A DNA stretch of 64,000 bases, taken from the NCBI GenBank assembly GCA_012840395.1, contig DULL01000050.1, positions 1 through 64,000 of the forward strand, in the 5' to 3' direction. The translations under genes were made by a program, and so were the position numbers. Position 1 is the first letter of the stretch; each line of letters opens with the position of its first letter. Shown here piece by piece: positions 28,501 through 31,656 of this stretch. The DNA comes from Clostridiaceae bacterium. Its GTDB lineage: Bacteria > Bacillota > Clostridia > Acetivibrionales > DULL01. The notes beneath the pieces are model-generated. The model did no database searches, was not told where the DNA came from, and saw nothing but the letters and a program-made list of their open reading frames with translations.

Positions 28501-31247
28501 AGTGTCCAGTTTTCCCCGTCAGTGGATATCTCTATCTTAATATATTTGATTTCCTGGCTGTCAATAAAGGTGGCTGAATAATATATGGTATAGTGACTGG
28601 TTTCGGTTCCATCTGCAGGTACAAAACTGTAACATATTGGTCCTTCAACGGGAATTACTCCAAACTTTGATTCAGAACCTGATGAAACATTTCCTGCTCC
28701 ATCAACGGTCAAAATTCTGTATTCATATTCTAATCCGGGTGTCACCAAGGTGTCGGTGTATGTATTATCATTAATGTAGTTAGCAATAGTAGTCCAGGAC
28801 TCATCCCTGTACATGCGGCACTGTATATAAGCATAGTCAAAATCCTCAGGAGGATTAACCCAGCTTAAAACCAGCACTGAATTTTCAATGTCAGCCTGTA
28901 CTGAAAAGTCTGTTACATTTTCCGGAGGTATTGTATCCTTAAGCAATTTTATACTCTGTGAACTATTATTGCCTAACTCATCATATCCCACCGCTTGTAT
29001 CCATATATCTCCATCCGGTAAGCTGCTCAGATTAAACCTGACTTCCCGGTAACCTTCATTATAATATTCATACCAATAAAAATTATAATCATATGTTACT
29101 AACGGTTCCAGGGACTGCCAGTTCTCTCCGTCAGTTGAATAATTGAACAGGATATCCGTCATCCTGTTTTGAGCAGCAAAAACTGCTTCAACCCAAAAAT
29201 TGTCTACATTGTATACATTGATGAAATCATAGTCTGTAAGATACCAGTCCAGAAAAGTAAAAATGTCTTCCACATTTAGTTTTCCTGTGGCTACAGGTTC
29301 ATTTTTACTCTCGTTCCAATAATTGTCACGTACAACTATTTTATATAGGTATGTTTTATAGGGATATACATCATAGTCTGTATATGAACTATCCTCATCG
29401 TAATATACAGTTCTTATGTGGCTCCAGTATTGTTCTGATGACTCGCTGTCATAAACGCATTTATAGATTTGTGCATAATATATATCATCTGGATGCTCCC
29501 AGCTGATTATCAATGCATTATTTTCCTCATTTGGCATTACGGTAAGGTTTTTTACATTTTCCGCCACAGTTTTAACAATCAATTCAGTTTCTTTTGAAAA
29601 AGTATTTCCCTCCGAATCTACAGCCGTTAGTTTTAAATAATAGGTTCCGTCTTTAAAGGATGTCATATTTGCTTCGATTGCCCGGTACCAGTAGTTGTCA
29701 TAACTTTCATATTTTACTTCTGTATCCCAAACCAATAAATCATCAATCGAATGCCAATCGCTCTGATCAGAGGAATACATATAATCTATGGATATTATGT
29801 CATTTTCAGCTGCAAATTCTGAATAAATATAGTAATAATACCTGTTGCCTGAAGTGACAATTCCATAATCGCTCAAGTACCATTCTAGCAGATAAATTGG
29901 ATCACCCTGTATAATTCCTGTTGCTGTCGGAGGGTTCTCTGCTTCATTTCCATAGCTGTCACAAGCCACAACCTTATATAAATATTCCTGATTGGGATAT
30001 ACATCATAATCTATATAAGATGTACCATCTGTGCTGCCCAGGTAATACCAATCACCATAACCGTCTCCGTGATCCTCATATCTGTAAATATCCACATAAT
30101 CAAATTCCTCAGGATTGGTCCAGCTCAATACCAGGCCGTAGCCTTCTTCATTAGATTCAATGGTCAGATTCTGGACATTTTCAACAACCGCTACATACTT
30201 TATGACTGTTTGTTCATCAGGCAGTTCGACAGTCAAGGTATTTTCAAATTCATCCGTGGCAACAGCCTTAAGAAAAATCCGGCCGTTGGGAAGTTCAGAG
30301 AAGTCAACCATTAACCCTCTTGCCCATGATCCATAAAAGAATTCTATTCCATAATCATCTATAATTATAGAACTGTCTATATCCACCCAGTTGGAACCAT
30401 CCAGGGAATAACTGTATTCTATTGATGTTATTGTATGCAATGAATTAAAGAAAGCTTCAAAAGTCCAACCATTTTCAATATAATAGGAATTTATTATGCC
30501 CTCATTTTCCAGGTACCACTCAGATAAAGTTATTGGATTTTCTGTACTTAGAACATCAATTGATTGAAGCTGCTCCTGGTCATTTTCACTTTCAATTAAA
30601 TTATTATGTATATCACGCTGGTCATTATCACTGGCATTATCTGCATTATCTGTATTATCTGTGTCCCCTGTATCTTCTTTATCCTCTGTATATTCATTAT
30701 TTTCTGTATCCGCTGCATTATCTGTGTCCTCTGTATCTTCTTTATTTTCTGAATCATCTTCAATTACATCATTGTTATTACCTATATTACTATCTTCGCT
30801 CTCACCGCTCTTAATATCATCAATATCATTTTCTGTTTCATTTCCGTTGTTATTATCAATTGTATAATTATCCGTAATACCATCATTATCATTGGCTAAA
30901 ACAATATTGTTACTATTATCATCATTACTATTCGTGTCATTGTCATTTTTTTCTATTTTATTATCTCCAAAAGTTCCTGCATCATTTTCTCCAGGATCAA
31001 TAGTGTCATCTCCATTATTCTCCTGTGAAGAAGTATGTTCCTGCCTAGATGTATCTTCCTGCTTGGAAATATCTTCTGCGGCATTAGACGAATTACCTGT
31101 ATAAGATTCAATATTATAAAGAACTTCATTACTCTCTGCAGCTAAGGCAAAAGGAATATAATCTCCCAGCATATTAAATAGGAAAAACAGTATCATCAAG
31201 CAGCTGATTGCCCTATACAGGAATCTACGTGGATATGACCTCTTCAT
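4020..31247 (-). CDS. Giant (9,075 aa) S-layer-anchored multidomain surface protein
   Basis: A single open frame encodes a ~1 MDa exported protein. Approximate order: signal peptide (1-37, ending FALAAES); acidic Asp/Asn/Glu/Thr tail (45-230); about 15 FN3 domains alternating with Ig-like domains (230-3380); superblock A with PKD at ~3480-3560, four CARDB and mixed Ig/NEW3-like domains (3380-5000); a connecting region (5000-5270); superblock B repeating that order (5275-7005); an alpha-helical domain (7006-7720); Ig-like domains (7720-8215); four 86-residue cadherin-like repeats (8220-8564); a Big_3-like domain and a Gly/Pro/Lys linker (8565-8680); a region of unknown type; three SLH domains (about 8898-9075) expected to bind pyruvylated wall polymer. 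The RBS AGGAGAGG precedes ATG by 6 bases. No catalytic domain is visible. Adhesin, scaffold or cell-spacing roles are inferences. Confidence 0.95.
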   Translation of the reverse strand: MKRSYPRRFLYRAISCLMILFFLFNMLGDYIPFALAAESNEVLYNIESYTGNSSNAAEDISKQEDTSRQEHTSSQENNGDDTIDPGENDAGTFGDNKIEKNDNDTNSNDDNSNNIVLANDNDGITDNYTIDNNNGNETENDIDDIKSGESEDSNIGNNNDVIEDDSENKEDTEDTDNAADTENNEYTEDKEDTGDTDNTDNADNASDNDQRDIHNNLIESENDQEQLQSIDVLSTENPITLSEWYLENEGIINSYYIENGWTFEAFFNSLHTITSIEYSYSLDGSNWVDIDSSIIIDDYGIEFFYGSWARGLMVDFSELPNGRIFLKAVATDEFENTLTVELPDEQTVIKYVAVVENVQNLTIESNEEGYGLVLSWTNPEEFDYVDIYRYEDHGDGYGDWYYLGSTDGTSYIDYDVYPNQEYLYKVVACDSYGNEAENPPTATGIIQGDPIYLLEWYLSDYGIVTSGNRYYYYIYSEFAAENDIISIDYMYSSDQSDWHSIDDLLVWDTEVKYESYDNYWYRAIEANMTSFKDGTYYLKLTAVDSEGNTFSKETELIVKTVAENVKNLTVMPNEENNALIISWEHPDDIYYAQIYKCVYDSESSEQYWSHIRTVYYDEDSSYTDYDVYPYKTYLYKIVVRDNYWNESKNEPVATGKLNVEDIFTFLDWYLTDYDFINVYNVDNFWVEAVFAAQNRMTDILFNYSTDGENWQSLEPLVTYDYNFYWYEYYNEGYREVRFNLSSLPDGDIWIQAVGYDELGNNSSQSIKLLKDTIPPENVTDFSVQADIENSVLVLSWVNPPEDFDYAYIQCRMYRDESWTTIANYINDNTYTDTLVTPGLEYEYRILTVDGAGNVSSGSESKFGVIPVEGPICYSFVPADGTETSHYTIYYSATFIDSQEIKYIKIEISTDGENWTLLNEGNTVPKKSNNYYSVSGNWELPSDVEVVYQVRATACNISDITSYVLHTVTVDRKAPDAPTNFKAENVPGGIYLSWDSMPGTYRYYLVREYFSDDDWYHSDSWYIYEPECSFLDANAVKDTVYRYSVQAIDSIGNQGDKSYTYGEHYQGPDLELEGGPYVATNNSVYTLRGQTEPDAEVTINGESVSVDDEGFFSQVINLSEGTNTITVIASNTSGTHKKIQTVILDTQIPTIYSFTPNENTTIGGKRVSIYVQASDGYYSKIEHIEIQASPDDGNTWYTIGSIIKDEMTHYSSYSYGYYYWDTTADIEGLGKLEDGAYKFRAIAYDRAGNASNGTPVRIWVLDNTPPAAPVNLTATPSEDRIILNWSANTETDLASSPYNIYRSTVPGEGYEYITYTSYTSYTDNKVQAGVTYYYVITAEDRIGNESGFSNEASASPLPDVTPPEIRSLNAYIGSTNVILTNGLTLGGPTVRLSFRATDNSPKGFKKLQFEYSVDGGESWTIVLSSTSQSSDYTQTIYWYTDGLVSGEYLLKFTAEDNSGNSTYAVRNINLDVNVSTPANLNAVPGEGKVILTWDAVPDTDFDRYEIYRSDRIDGSYSWLTTIRTRTSTTYEDKTGTIGTTYYYKIITYDSWGNSSESGIVSAKPMDDMTPPEVTEIELYSPGSGTSTGGPGIYFNAYATDNKEVVSMDAEYSYDEGATWSSQGISKLYFGRSGASFYTNFYWNTEGLNSGSYLIKVKAVDGAGNVGELITETPWTLDLEVSAVTNLRLVSAGESSITIEWDPVDDPDLKSTYPYTIYRSNSPEGPYNSIANIYSKNQTYYTDTGLLPATTYYYLVESVDTFGNTARCEAVEATTSEDETPPSISFVSPAAQTTIGGTSSSFSFSVYFTDNSGRTGASATMEYSLNGSDWNPVDSVAGPYTDYYNRYYFTGEIPAENLATGSLSVRYKVYDKWGNWSEITAEYQVDLTPPGPPENLIATYGTERIDLSWEPPQDTDVSHYYIYRANSVEGPYNLIRTNYGRTNTSWQDTNVQVGLTYYYKVTATDAVGLTSMDSNIAYAAAVSDTVPPAIVAMQPEEGTLFGKTSNITVTATDNLALSSITLSYSIDGSEWIKIATNATMGTTTFIWDSSNLNGEIQVRAVARDSVGNESEPLIKTYRFDNEAPPVPTGVEAIAGVLSVQLSWQPVTAEDLKGYIVYYGASEESLAYWTTVNSDITTITKLDLTPGETVYFAVSSVDNLGNESALSQIASAEPIFDTIPPEMLSISPTDGTRTSGKVNLTAEASDNYKVEKIIFSYAPQNSDEWTIIKEVTALLSGDVYSANTEWNTAGLNGIYRVKAEVIDKGGNRDSIIINLILDNTPPPVPEGFSALSHSGIVNLSWSAVISDDIAGYKIYRRHADSSQWTNIKTIEKNILSYIDSNVSVGATYYYTITAFDDLGNESEKSVEIEVTVKDYEVVLTLSPETAGPEETLIFTGSGYKPGESTELVMDGDTFIARKAADMNGNVIISWRFVKNVHPGSHTFTLTGLSSHASAQVEFTANVVIPAAPAEVAAEPAEVEVNISWKPVTGTNIKYYRIYRSTYVGDQWGEYVLIADNIKNTVTTYKDINVEAGIPYRYQILAVDIYGNEGERSDSAEATPFSDITPPVASNFKTSRTGDILKLSAEVIDNIGVKTVSFAYNENNIWYELEPVLVDSGRNVKTTVSYFWDTSGLSDGYYEVRIRAFDQAGNVSIPLSTIIYIRTSPPEAPEYINAVAGEMRIDLSWKNVNDADLDFYRLYRSTEGGEYVLVKETNLLSFIDTNVEAGRNYSYKVTAVDTYGHESMPVISDTVIVLPDETPPVISGFIPAEGSKVNGNVSIAVVASDNVGIAAVDFAYSDDGESWTDIQRDTSGSTIWYTLDQIPDGIYYIKATARDGAGNEAVLTGTYTVDNKAPIAPVLAGSPSELKVILTWQPGSLLDDIDHYNIYRAFSSEGDFQLIGQTKDTVYTDTTMPANEDSFYAVSAADELGNESARSNIVQLRPGKDITPPEIDKFEPLSSTPLRGEVLLTVHAVDNVGVEKYIFYYSFTGTGMDSNGDIDTDTDTDAGSGTGEVVWTVLGEIESTGEEDVVLLWNTLAAGTEGEPLYPDGNYQVKVIAVDVNENRSERIHEYTLANNPPAPPQDLRVDAAEWKLVVSWAPINRADVDHYKVYRMEEGGSWELIVNYTTSTVYVDKKCDPAKTYYYRVSVVNDLDRESELSDIVSGRSLHQTTLPVITELNPAEFSRFNSNAVITVKVSDLVGIASIKYEFAILGDSTFIPDDLVWHEIADVIPTLEGNSYMSTLNWDVSSLPPGYFALKATAINYGNIENTLIKRYLIDRIPPDAPTEVTVTDPQSGGELAISWNRSIAEDTDHYEIYRSEDPNGTFEKIGETRSLVYRDIGLINGKTYYYIIKAIDGAGNASDFTQWVGAIPTAKSDLAMLEVTADPIAPAYGRSAKLAAIVTNFGFARAKGIVIFTLGEGENSEEIGRTEIVLGQGERGEAVINWTVPQGISSPARIYAQVNTDTDTVDIDENNNQAVQTFRLNKPPVAEIIVPDSVKSGEMVTLDGSSSKDDDGSIVSYMWSTGDGNIEKKGSISTHMYQIPGEYTIELTVRDNDNCESKATATINVSENRPDLIVTDISWMPLDPLEGDTVQINVTIGNQGYGTANMGFLVGFYIDGKYMGYRKVEQHLEVGQTINVPFSWVATPGIHVLKVVANDLLDNLKETTLENNSKTCALSSQAVNFPDVEVVSVTWSPDDKLELSSEEPFVYRVRIANKGSSAAERFFVSLYIDGQWQAKQHVNYLSPGSTLDLSFVLKPLSGSHTITAKADDPVPVLVELETNNNSMSVKTPEFSVTYPKLAIGDITWRPVETVLTDGTSLTIETKVANISALDITHRFWVDFLVDGILIKSLPVDRLAAGEEKELWVRWPVTPGVHTIQVIADSQSTVCEGDYGTIKEAETPELELIYPDLTITDITWSPLTLKYGRMVSFVVRVSNQSVATVFDSFYVSLYVDGERVTGRRVDGLRGHSTAIVGLTWGSNLVGTHNVKVVIDDENKLTLSPPGPDTRRVWERTFEIEDALMMKVKSPKEDPDLRYAIYTTGSDYIPVSAELYLGSNTANKLGPQEGISVSYILDPADENAEVITGYLGFDSNKREFKGEIPILRLETGMYTLILEGTDGIETVTQDVDIMIIRELIGLIDTDKDEYQREEIVTFSGVLRYKDGTPAANIATAAIKIDNTYYPVQVDEEGRFEYSKVFAPGDFFAQITVDQMSCGYTDFTVWGLYTKPSNLTFVASKNSQFPVVIEVFNPTTGRAVTGLTAQLIDLTPGSNVRVTLDTSTLGTVIPSEESASVIMNVNAPLDVSDTAEYKIIFSTAEGATATTNIKLLLRPAVPFPVLDTYSFFLASNPGKSLARTVKLTNKGLGRMTDIRIVPPATLPWVIPQGLGDTELEPGEWTTFDILVSPPENTPLGYYQDKITLTDGKYSVSLDIGVEVTTANTGSVSFLVQDEGGVRVSNAEVTLISKEPYVKIVGGKESYYYQNYLARTDENGIATFDDKPIGDYRYIVRSLGTRTLDGETQIMPASEATLVTVTVENEPVKIEWTVTPTTIADEYDIQLKMVFGANLPKPKLGIMPPWINIPTQVEEPMIFEATVVNLSLIAITDVVAEVVRENFTDTGISIVGGGYIGELAAHESAKIKIRVAPGRYIMNSDNEKGPLNFIRFHGNYVSFDPDTGLPMYPPEGIEAKIPLCNPTPQKVEIEIRRDEEEESIKMEMNMGSGLKMTGGGPPAVGSGSGDGSGTGAGVYEIMTLTLDQKANLERQAFNATLKITNGYGSKALENLSVRVVITDLDGNEVTGNMFIIPTGLSGMAALDGSDSLSPAKTMVADWQLIPGEGLGGTDPDGQVYLAKAIISYYIDGRYVETQTQSEEITIVPQPKIILHYYLPKEVTAGEPFRLGVIAENIGDGWGRNLTIDSGQIKIESNQAGVLADIRIIGTSFGSYGGGGFRLTLGDIPPHGQVGGYWIVKWTSYEDTQDYSRPPKGEFREFTATLSHRDYKGVQLNPLIVGVTTEIIGRDNLFADAVDPDMALTLIDEGYTGFPSHLINMKYGIRLPVYVPESLEVTKQPEPLDRTLMFRVPAPEGDPMAPDTPHYQVLLLKDPLPGVSIRSVQRIVEGNESLNATLSYNNVWKANGNIYIVDEIPRDNEQYYQCSYLVDFRSGAQITAVEYAQWAFEGLASDWEKDRYLVWYDIGHLPDEGDKVSIRACVYNTGSDSESGIVEFFIVKEDSDQEIKIGQGSFSLEPLYNQYVYTEWTSEEGGNYKIIARIKNNDSPEATGETLMQVNYRPYADAGVDFFTDVLTPTRFDGTRSFDKDGFIVSAIWDFGDGESAGGLTPTHKYLNSGTYKVKVTVTDNNWASSTAEMQITVRETRADLRVTDIRISPDSPEEGEIVTVTGTVYNGGYAVTDKPFLVSFYVDYKYQNYVRIMDPIAPGESRNVAFTWVNTPGNHMFTIKANDFGHPVDEADFENNQRSIPLDTDHAYFPNVKVNSISWGGPINGRCGWNDTVTITAEIENDGTADAESFNVAFLIDDEMVWTQRVPGLSSSPGSNKVIVGMDWKVTKPGIHTIRVVADSPIPHLVELSQEDNALEIETPDIRLIYPDITIKNMDFSPNNGVLRPGQPLVILATVVNNGETSTNSPFTVTFYAGGQYLGIKEIGELGGKQEANIAFVWNRPQPGINVVRAIIDERDDIKETDEENNTFEAVTPEMYVKLPELTVESVETLPPTGTAKFGDTLITSVQLKNTGEAPINIGFTTALFVNNKQVGSFITSNGLQPGETTVGTIEWKAETVPTSPYYKLAVFADVSGAVNLANREKATFNTVYTVTGALEIDGWSERETWTVAEKPVFKLLARSTDEPWRLLGPENGVSATIYVYDFENVVEGITEGEPLWNGNMTYDILEGAFVGEIEPSLIGEGLDPGNYWAYVVAQRGEEEAASAIPFKLVQDYSVTVNIEKTTYNVDEPILMNGQVLDTEGNPLPGIPVMLRVVGEEEFICDSEYNEEEGKLVPLVSDEEGKFTSSLLLPYGYGGTYSLTAFANFGGAEKASNSRVFYVEGPYLAMPQEIKITQGYSVKQEVSITNVGTINLTGFEFSSQFPEGADLSAALTGNIPELLGPARQETFTLEISAASDAEPGEYETIFTVQTREGYFTSMSVKIIVEEAVPKYSIDVNGEQARKIVAAALKPGETSTQIVHVANIGTAPIVDIHVTPPAKLPWVTISASGTELVLPIKGRTIRDENTIASILVTITPEIQVPPGTYNDEIIITSNAGDAKVPLTIYVGPDKVGTIVLQIVDQDYIPVPEAVVTLYGPHSTPGEQPATPVVHRGTTYYDGTVTFMNIQAGTYTLTARAAYHNDVQMTLEVPALIDLEPLPVQMEKIPFTLSYDYRTLIETQSAIVTGGNYEDAVLRATMPPAAAIPSLEANFPGSEFWYTYQLSEAGNNFAVRNPSTEGSVYDVEARIADQDEALPEGSIRLRFKNQVGGTSVLSLGEFGPEAVEEIYWDVDLEKFYDPADILPMEAEWDYQVIFPEGTTPERIAAWEKILGYNHTVLKLDYNEETGVYQYHIVPKNTVAQPYIPDNRIPKFYGDNYIFDFNIQFTGNRFTTSGEWESISYKVPVRLHYQPYDAISVPVPADDKQETKVMAAFTKQSKTPPAQKKRTYPWYPPTKAQLRAWQMYEQGEGDSRYFSKNFLEFITSVPKEKPEQIGPAIGDLSFSQEVVTEQEVFTAKFNLFNPSKYKLLENVKLEVIVTDGTIDENGRLSEGARIYNNRFNIRPLIAINGKSISSEPGEPGEPDVEDGDYDDSLGNGIYNWVVMPESELSVLWQLNADPGLAETRMFNDELDSKLLDLAEYIQNAGTYTAYIRYSFILEGQLYEGYTKGQRIKIEPQPKLFVSYALEKQEGEIYDLIIKATNAGEGTARNVTFGMPSIPGMIEGQIIQVLSSYSDYAGERQGGGSLNVGNIQPGETAAGKFTIMGAGLENIAKLPTITVETKRSPFNPNIITVPLTMQRAYYSDFDELRNEIDRLEENLHKIMERAGSDLGGVVVDAFDFARQQQAVVSWSSMINHTKAFINLINFANSFKPKTGSLIDFFKEDDGETNYDLPIEFYDNPMEADSQKSLLNSPIYFNTKSVYWDSLKDALKSNMNSLLKSAPEKSSRILSTIESLNRMTEDDIALMAYYLTKRKEILQEIDQIEEELEKIKKERPSAINKSIAAVRTLQKEEDSLIEHLNDSIFIYWEVKGEEFTSYKEEADYYLEQAGVAFSSAEMHTGEQKTVWINMGKDFFRAAKENQILAESALSSLILEAHDQVKALLEKLRQVYLEKVLLANEPLKLVQAQYERELELEELKGRKAKIEGHLFENHIDVEIIDLGAPNLGKITDIYNALTDLKELTAVFDILPEWAESLGNLAYNARMEGYAPDKMGQLLQNYVNEIYALTGGREIPEDQMNEFISELQQINIDSERTKRLLTEAIMYLPFYADVSRNSLAGDDGNFIPESTERMVLEIRNEIEGAEKFDIFEMQEKVTELLDQARAILEVYEHPADTPSYYPTEVLINYLKSVNTKLENGWELGNYPNLWLYDGYDDQIVPLNYNLGETYRAQNEFYMTLASGSSLLEERYMIETYKTMGMIVNLTMGMMGGLSGGIAGTAVSMGIDTITGYYDDALGMWESTLAQRQGSLNSIVGEQLANNYMVIANTLNREVGVAQSVLNVLEAVDKWRKIDPPLPLTARSFQIPDVVMERGNTSESSAILVIRNDHSGTLDIAPYLLIFDDKGLISVNDGDSVSILPGETTVLNIPFYIPRSTLVDAGGFFGAVMFDVSEPGTMSIGGTQGPYLSYFFVGSRAEIDAVRANYKTSQPLGREIGAGEQDRQEFNVSGTTGELRLFLAAQPGAGLEWSLTDPNGNIISVTLNTENGTIINNISNAEVGKLYNNGDYIRITNPSGGKYTVSVSVPEDSLDTCYTVGVLEIPDLGVVPEIIVQREVYSGDREAAFKVQIFETGMKYDIDTISYSITDLTDENGNIIPVEVITFTGRDGTDLPVYLPAGGGTRVIGQIDVPENIPDGKYQGTVSITIEGTNLNPGLYSITGKFPDNVPGASWKIESWTEVESGKPIYNKLTYSCPISFVLDTSIPEAPYEFIVHDPETSTPNIVKVEGTVNGKPLVCILIDEAPAALLPVDEDGKFSASLLLYQPGTYQISARSVNLLGVYSEPTTAQQVVITGTGPVYSKDASLAALMVDGQLIAGFAPNVFEYYVTLPSGTTEVPEVSAIASDSKADVKITQAATAKGVAVVAVTAEDGITRNTYAVYFNVASSNDATLKEIKVNGADISGFDPGVYAYTVKLPFGTTVVPVVSAAANDINAIITVTQAGSVTGTATIRVVAADGITEQIYIVKFIVAPNTDANLSDLKIDGVTIDGFDPSITNYNKVLPYGTTVVPVITATATDANATVTVTQAASLPGTAIIQVTAADRVTTKTYTIRFTVAANTDASLRELKVDGETVEGFDPLITDYDIVLPYGTTEVPEVTATATDANAAVTVTQAASLPGTATIQVTAADGATTKTYTINFTVVVLERIEITSPARKLTYYVGEALDISGLVVTGTFSDGTTAVLQITVNNISGFDSSRPVVSQTLTITIDGKTATYNIMIMQTPGGGGGIIIIPPDPDKDKTGPDKEKPDTGKEESDLNAVVSNGDININIELEIDSDTNIAEAKIDEATLGDILENTETDETGLKTVTIDIPVVEDAVAYKLTMPSGAINSTELSNATVIKTEIATIILPSNMLSPGTRIKDKKVSLIVAPGDKSGLSEELQAEIGNRPLIKLELEIDGKKIDWENKNAPVQVSIPYKPTKEELADPEHITVWYIDGAGNVIPISNGRYDPETGMVTFSVTHFSQFAVVYVKKTFEDIEQISWAKKQIEVLASKGIIKGINEKEFAPNANITRADFVLLLVRTLGLNADFEENFEDVKQGDYYYEAIGIARKLGIALGQGNNLFNPRDTISRQDMMVLTERALRMLNMIDKVSSITEINKFSDNEQIAAYARESIEALVREGLIKGDGIRINPLGKTTRAEAAVFLYRIYNN
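5556..6588 (-). repeat. Four tandem 258-bp repeats encoding cadherin-like domains
   Basis: Each unit is 86 codons, opening with a (T/N/K)DA(S/T/N)L motif and ending near TYxIxFxV. Boundaries fall near 6588, 6330, 6072, 5814 and 5556. The two units nearest the C-terminus (5556-5813 and 5814-6071) are nearly identical over long stretches, sharing for example GTACCTGGCAAGCTTG and CTGGGTTACGGTTACAG, so they duplicated or were converted recently. Confidence 0.85.
8085..10230 (-). other. Alpha-helical/coiled-coil domain inside the giant protein
   Basis: Residues about 7006-7720 switch from beta-rich to helical, with heptad-like segments such as IDRLEENLHKIMERAG and ILQEIDQIEEELEKIKKE. Near its end (8276-8385, residues ~7622-7658) is a hydrophobic, glycine-spaced stretch containing MGMMGGLSGGIAGTAVSMGI. 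I recognise no family; it may be a rod, an oligomerisation unit or a membrane-active segment. Confidence 0.7.
10235..15420 (-). repeat. Superblock B of the giant protein, homologous to superblock A (about 16250-20810)
   Basis: Both blocks run PKD, four CARDB domains (each starting with a (P/R)(D/N/E)(L/V/I)xV pattern), Ig or macroglobulin-like domains, an LPWV-containing NEW3-like domain, a carboxypeptidase-regulatory-like TGSVSF/VGTIVL domain, and a QPK(I/L) domain. The paired motifs PPATLPWV / PPAKLPWV and IVPQPKIILHYYL / IEPQPKLFVSYAL mark the equivalence. Sequence identity is low to moderate, so the duplication is old. Confidence 0.75.
22241..22270 (-). repeat. In-frame hexanucleotide microsatellite (Asp-Thr repeat)
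   Basis: The plus strand reads about four units of ATCTGT ending in ATCTAT. On the coding strand this gives (Asp-Thr)4-Asp, inside a Gly/Ser/Asp insert between YYSF and EVVWTV of one Ig-like domain. The six-base unit keeps the frame whatever the copy number. Confidence 0.7.
30586..31104 (-). repeat. Low-complexity repetitive DNA encoding an acidic N-terminal region
   Basis: Degenerate short repeats related to TCTGTATTATC and TCTTTATC fill this part of the gene. They encode runs of Asp, Asn, Glu and Thr at residues ~48-220. The strongest repetition is between 30640 and 30760. It lies just after the signal peptide, at the free end of the surface protein. Confidence 0.7.
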
Positions 31248-31656
31248 AATTGACCTCTCCTTATATATAATAAATGAAATAGTTAATTTATTATTTAATC
31301 TTTATAACCAGAGCAGTAGAAATATTAGTCTTATAATAAGTTGCTTATACTTGTACATTCCAACATGATATTATTCTAGAGTGTAAATATCCCTAAAGAG
31401 AAATTATATAGAAAATTTTGGTATTTTACTTGCGAAATATTGCTATATTTTAGTGATTAATAATTCCTTATATCTTGTAAAATTTTTCTGTAGTTAAATA
31501 ATATAATTTATATTAGAATAATTATATGCTATAATTATATTTGATGTAAAATATTTCCATATTGTTAAAATAGTCTGATATATTAATAGTTCTGACCTTT
31601 GGCTTCATACCCTGTTATTATCATGTTGTGTATTTTAAGAAGGGTGAGAATAAATC
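31248..31656. promoter_or_regulatory. Divergent intergenic region between the giant gene and the AraC-type gene
   Basis: This 409-base AT-rich stretch holds no gene. On the plus strand an extended -10 TGCTATAAT lies at 31527-31535, with a weak TTTATA at 31507-31512, about 120 bases before the AraC start. On the minus strand TATAAT occurs at about 31403-31408 with a poor -35, a tentative promoter for the giant gene leaving a leader of about 150 bases. Because the two genes are divergent, the AraC-type protein is the natural candidate regulator of both. Confidence 0.5.
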
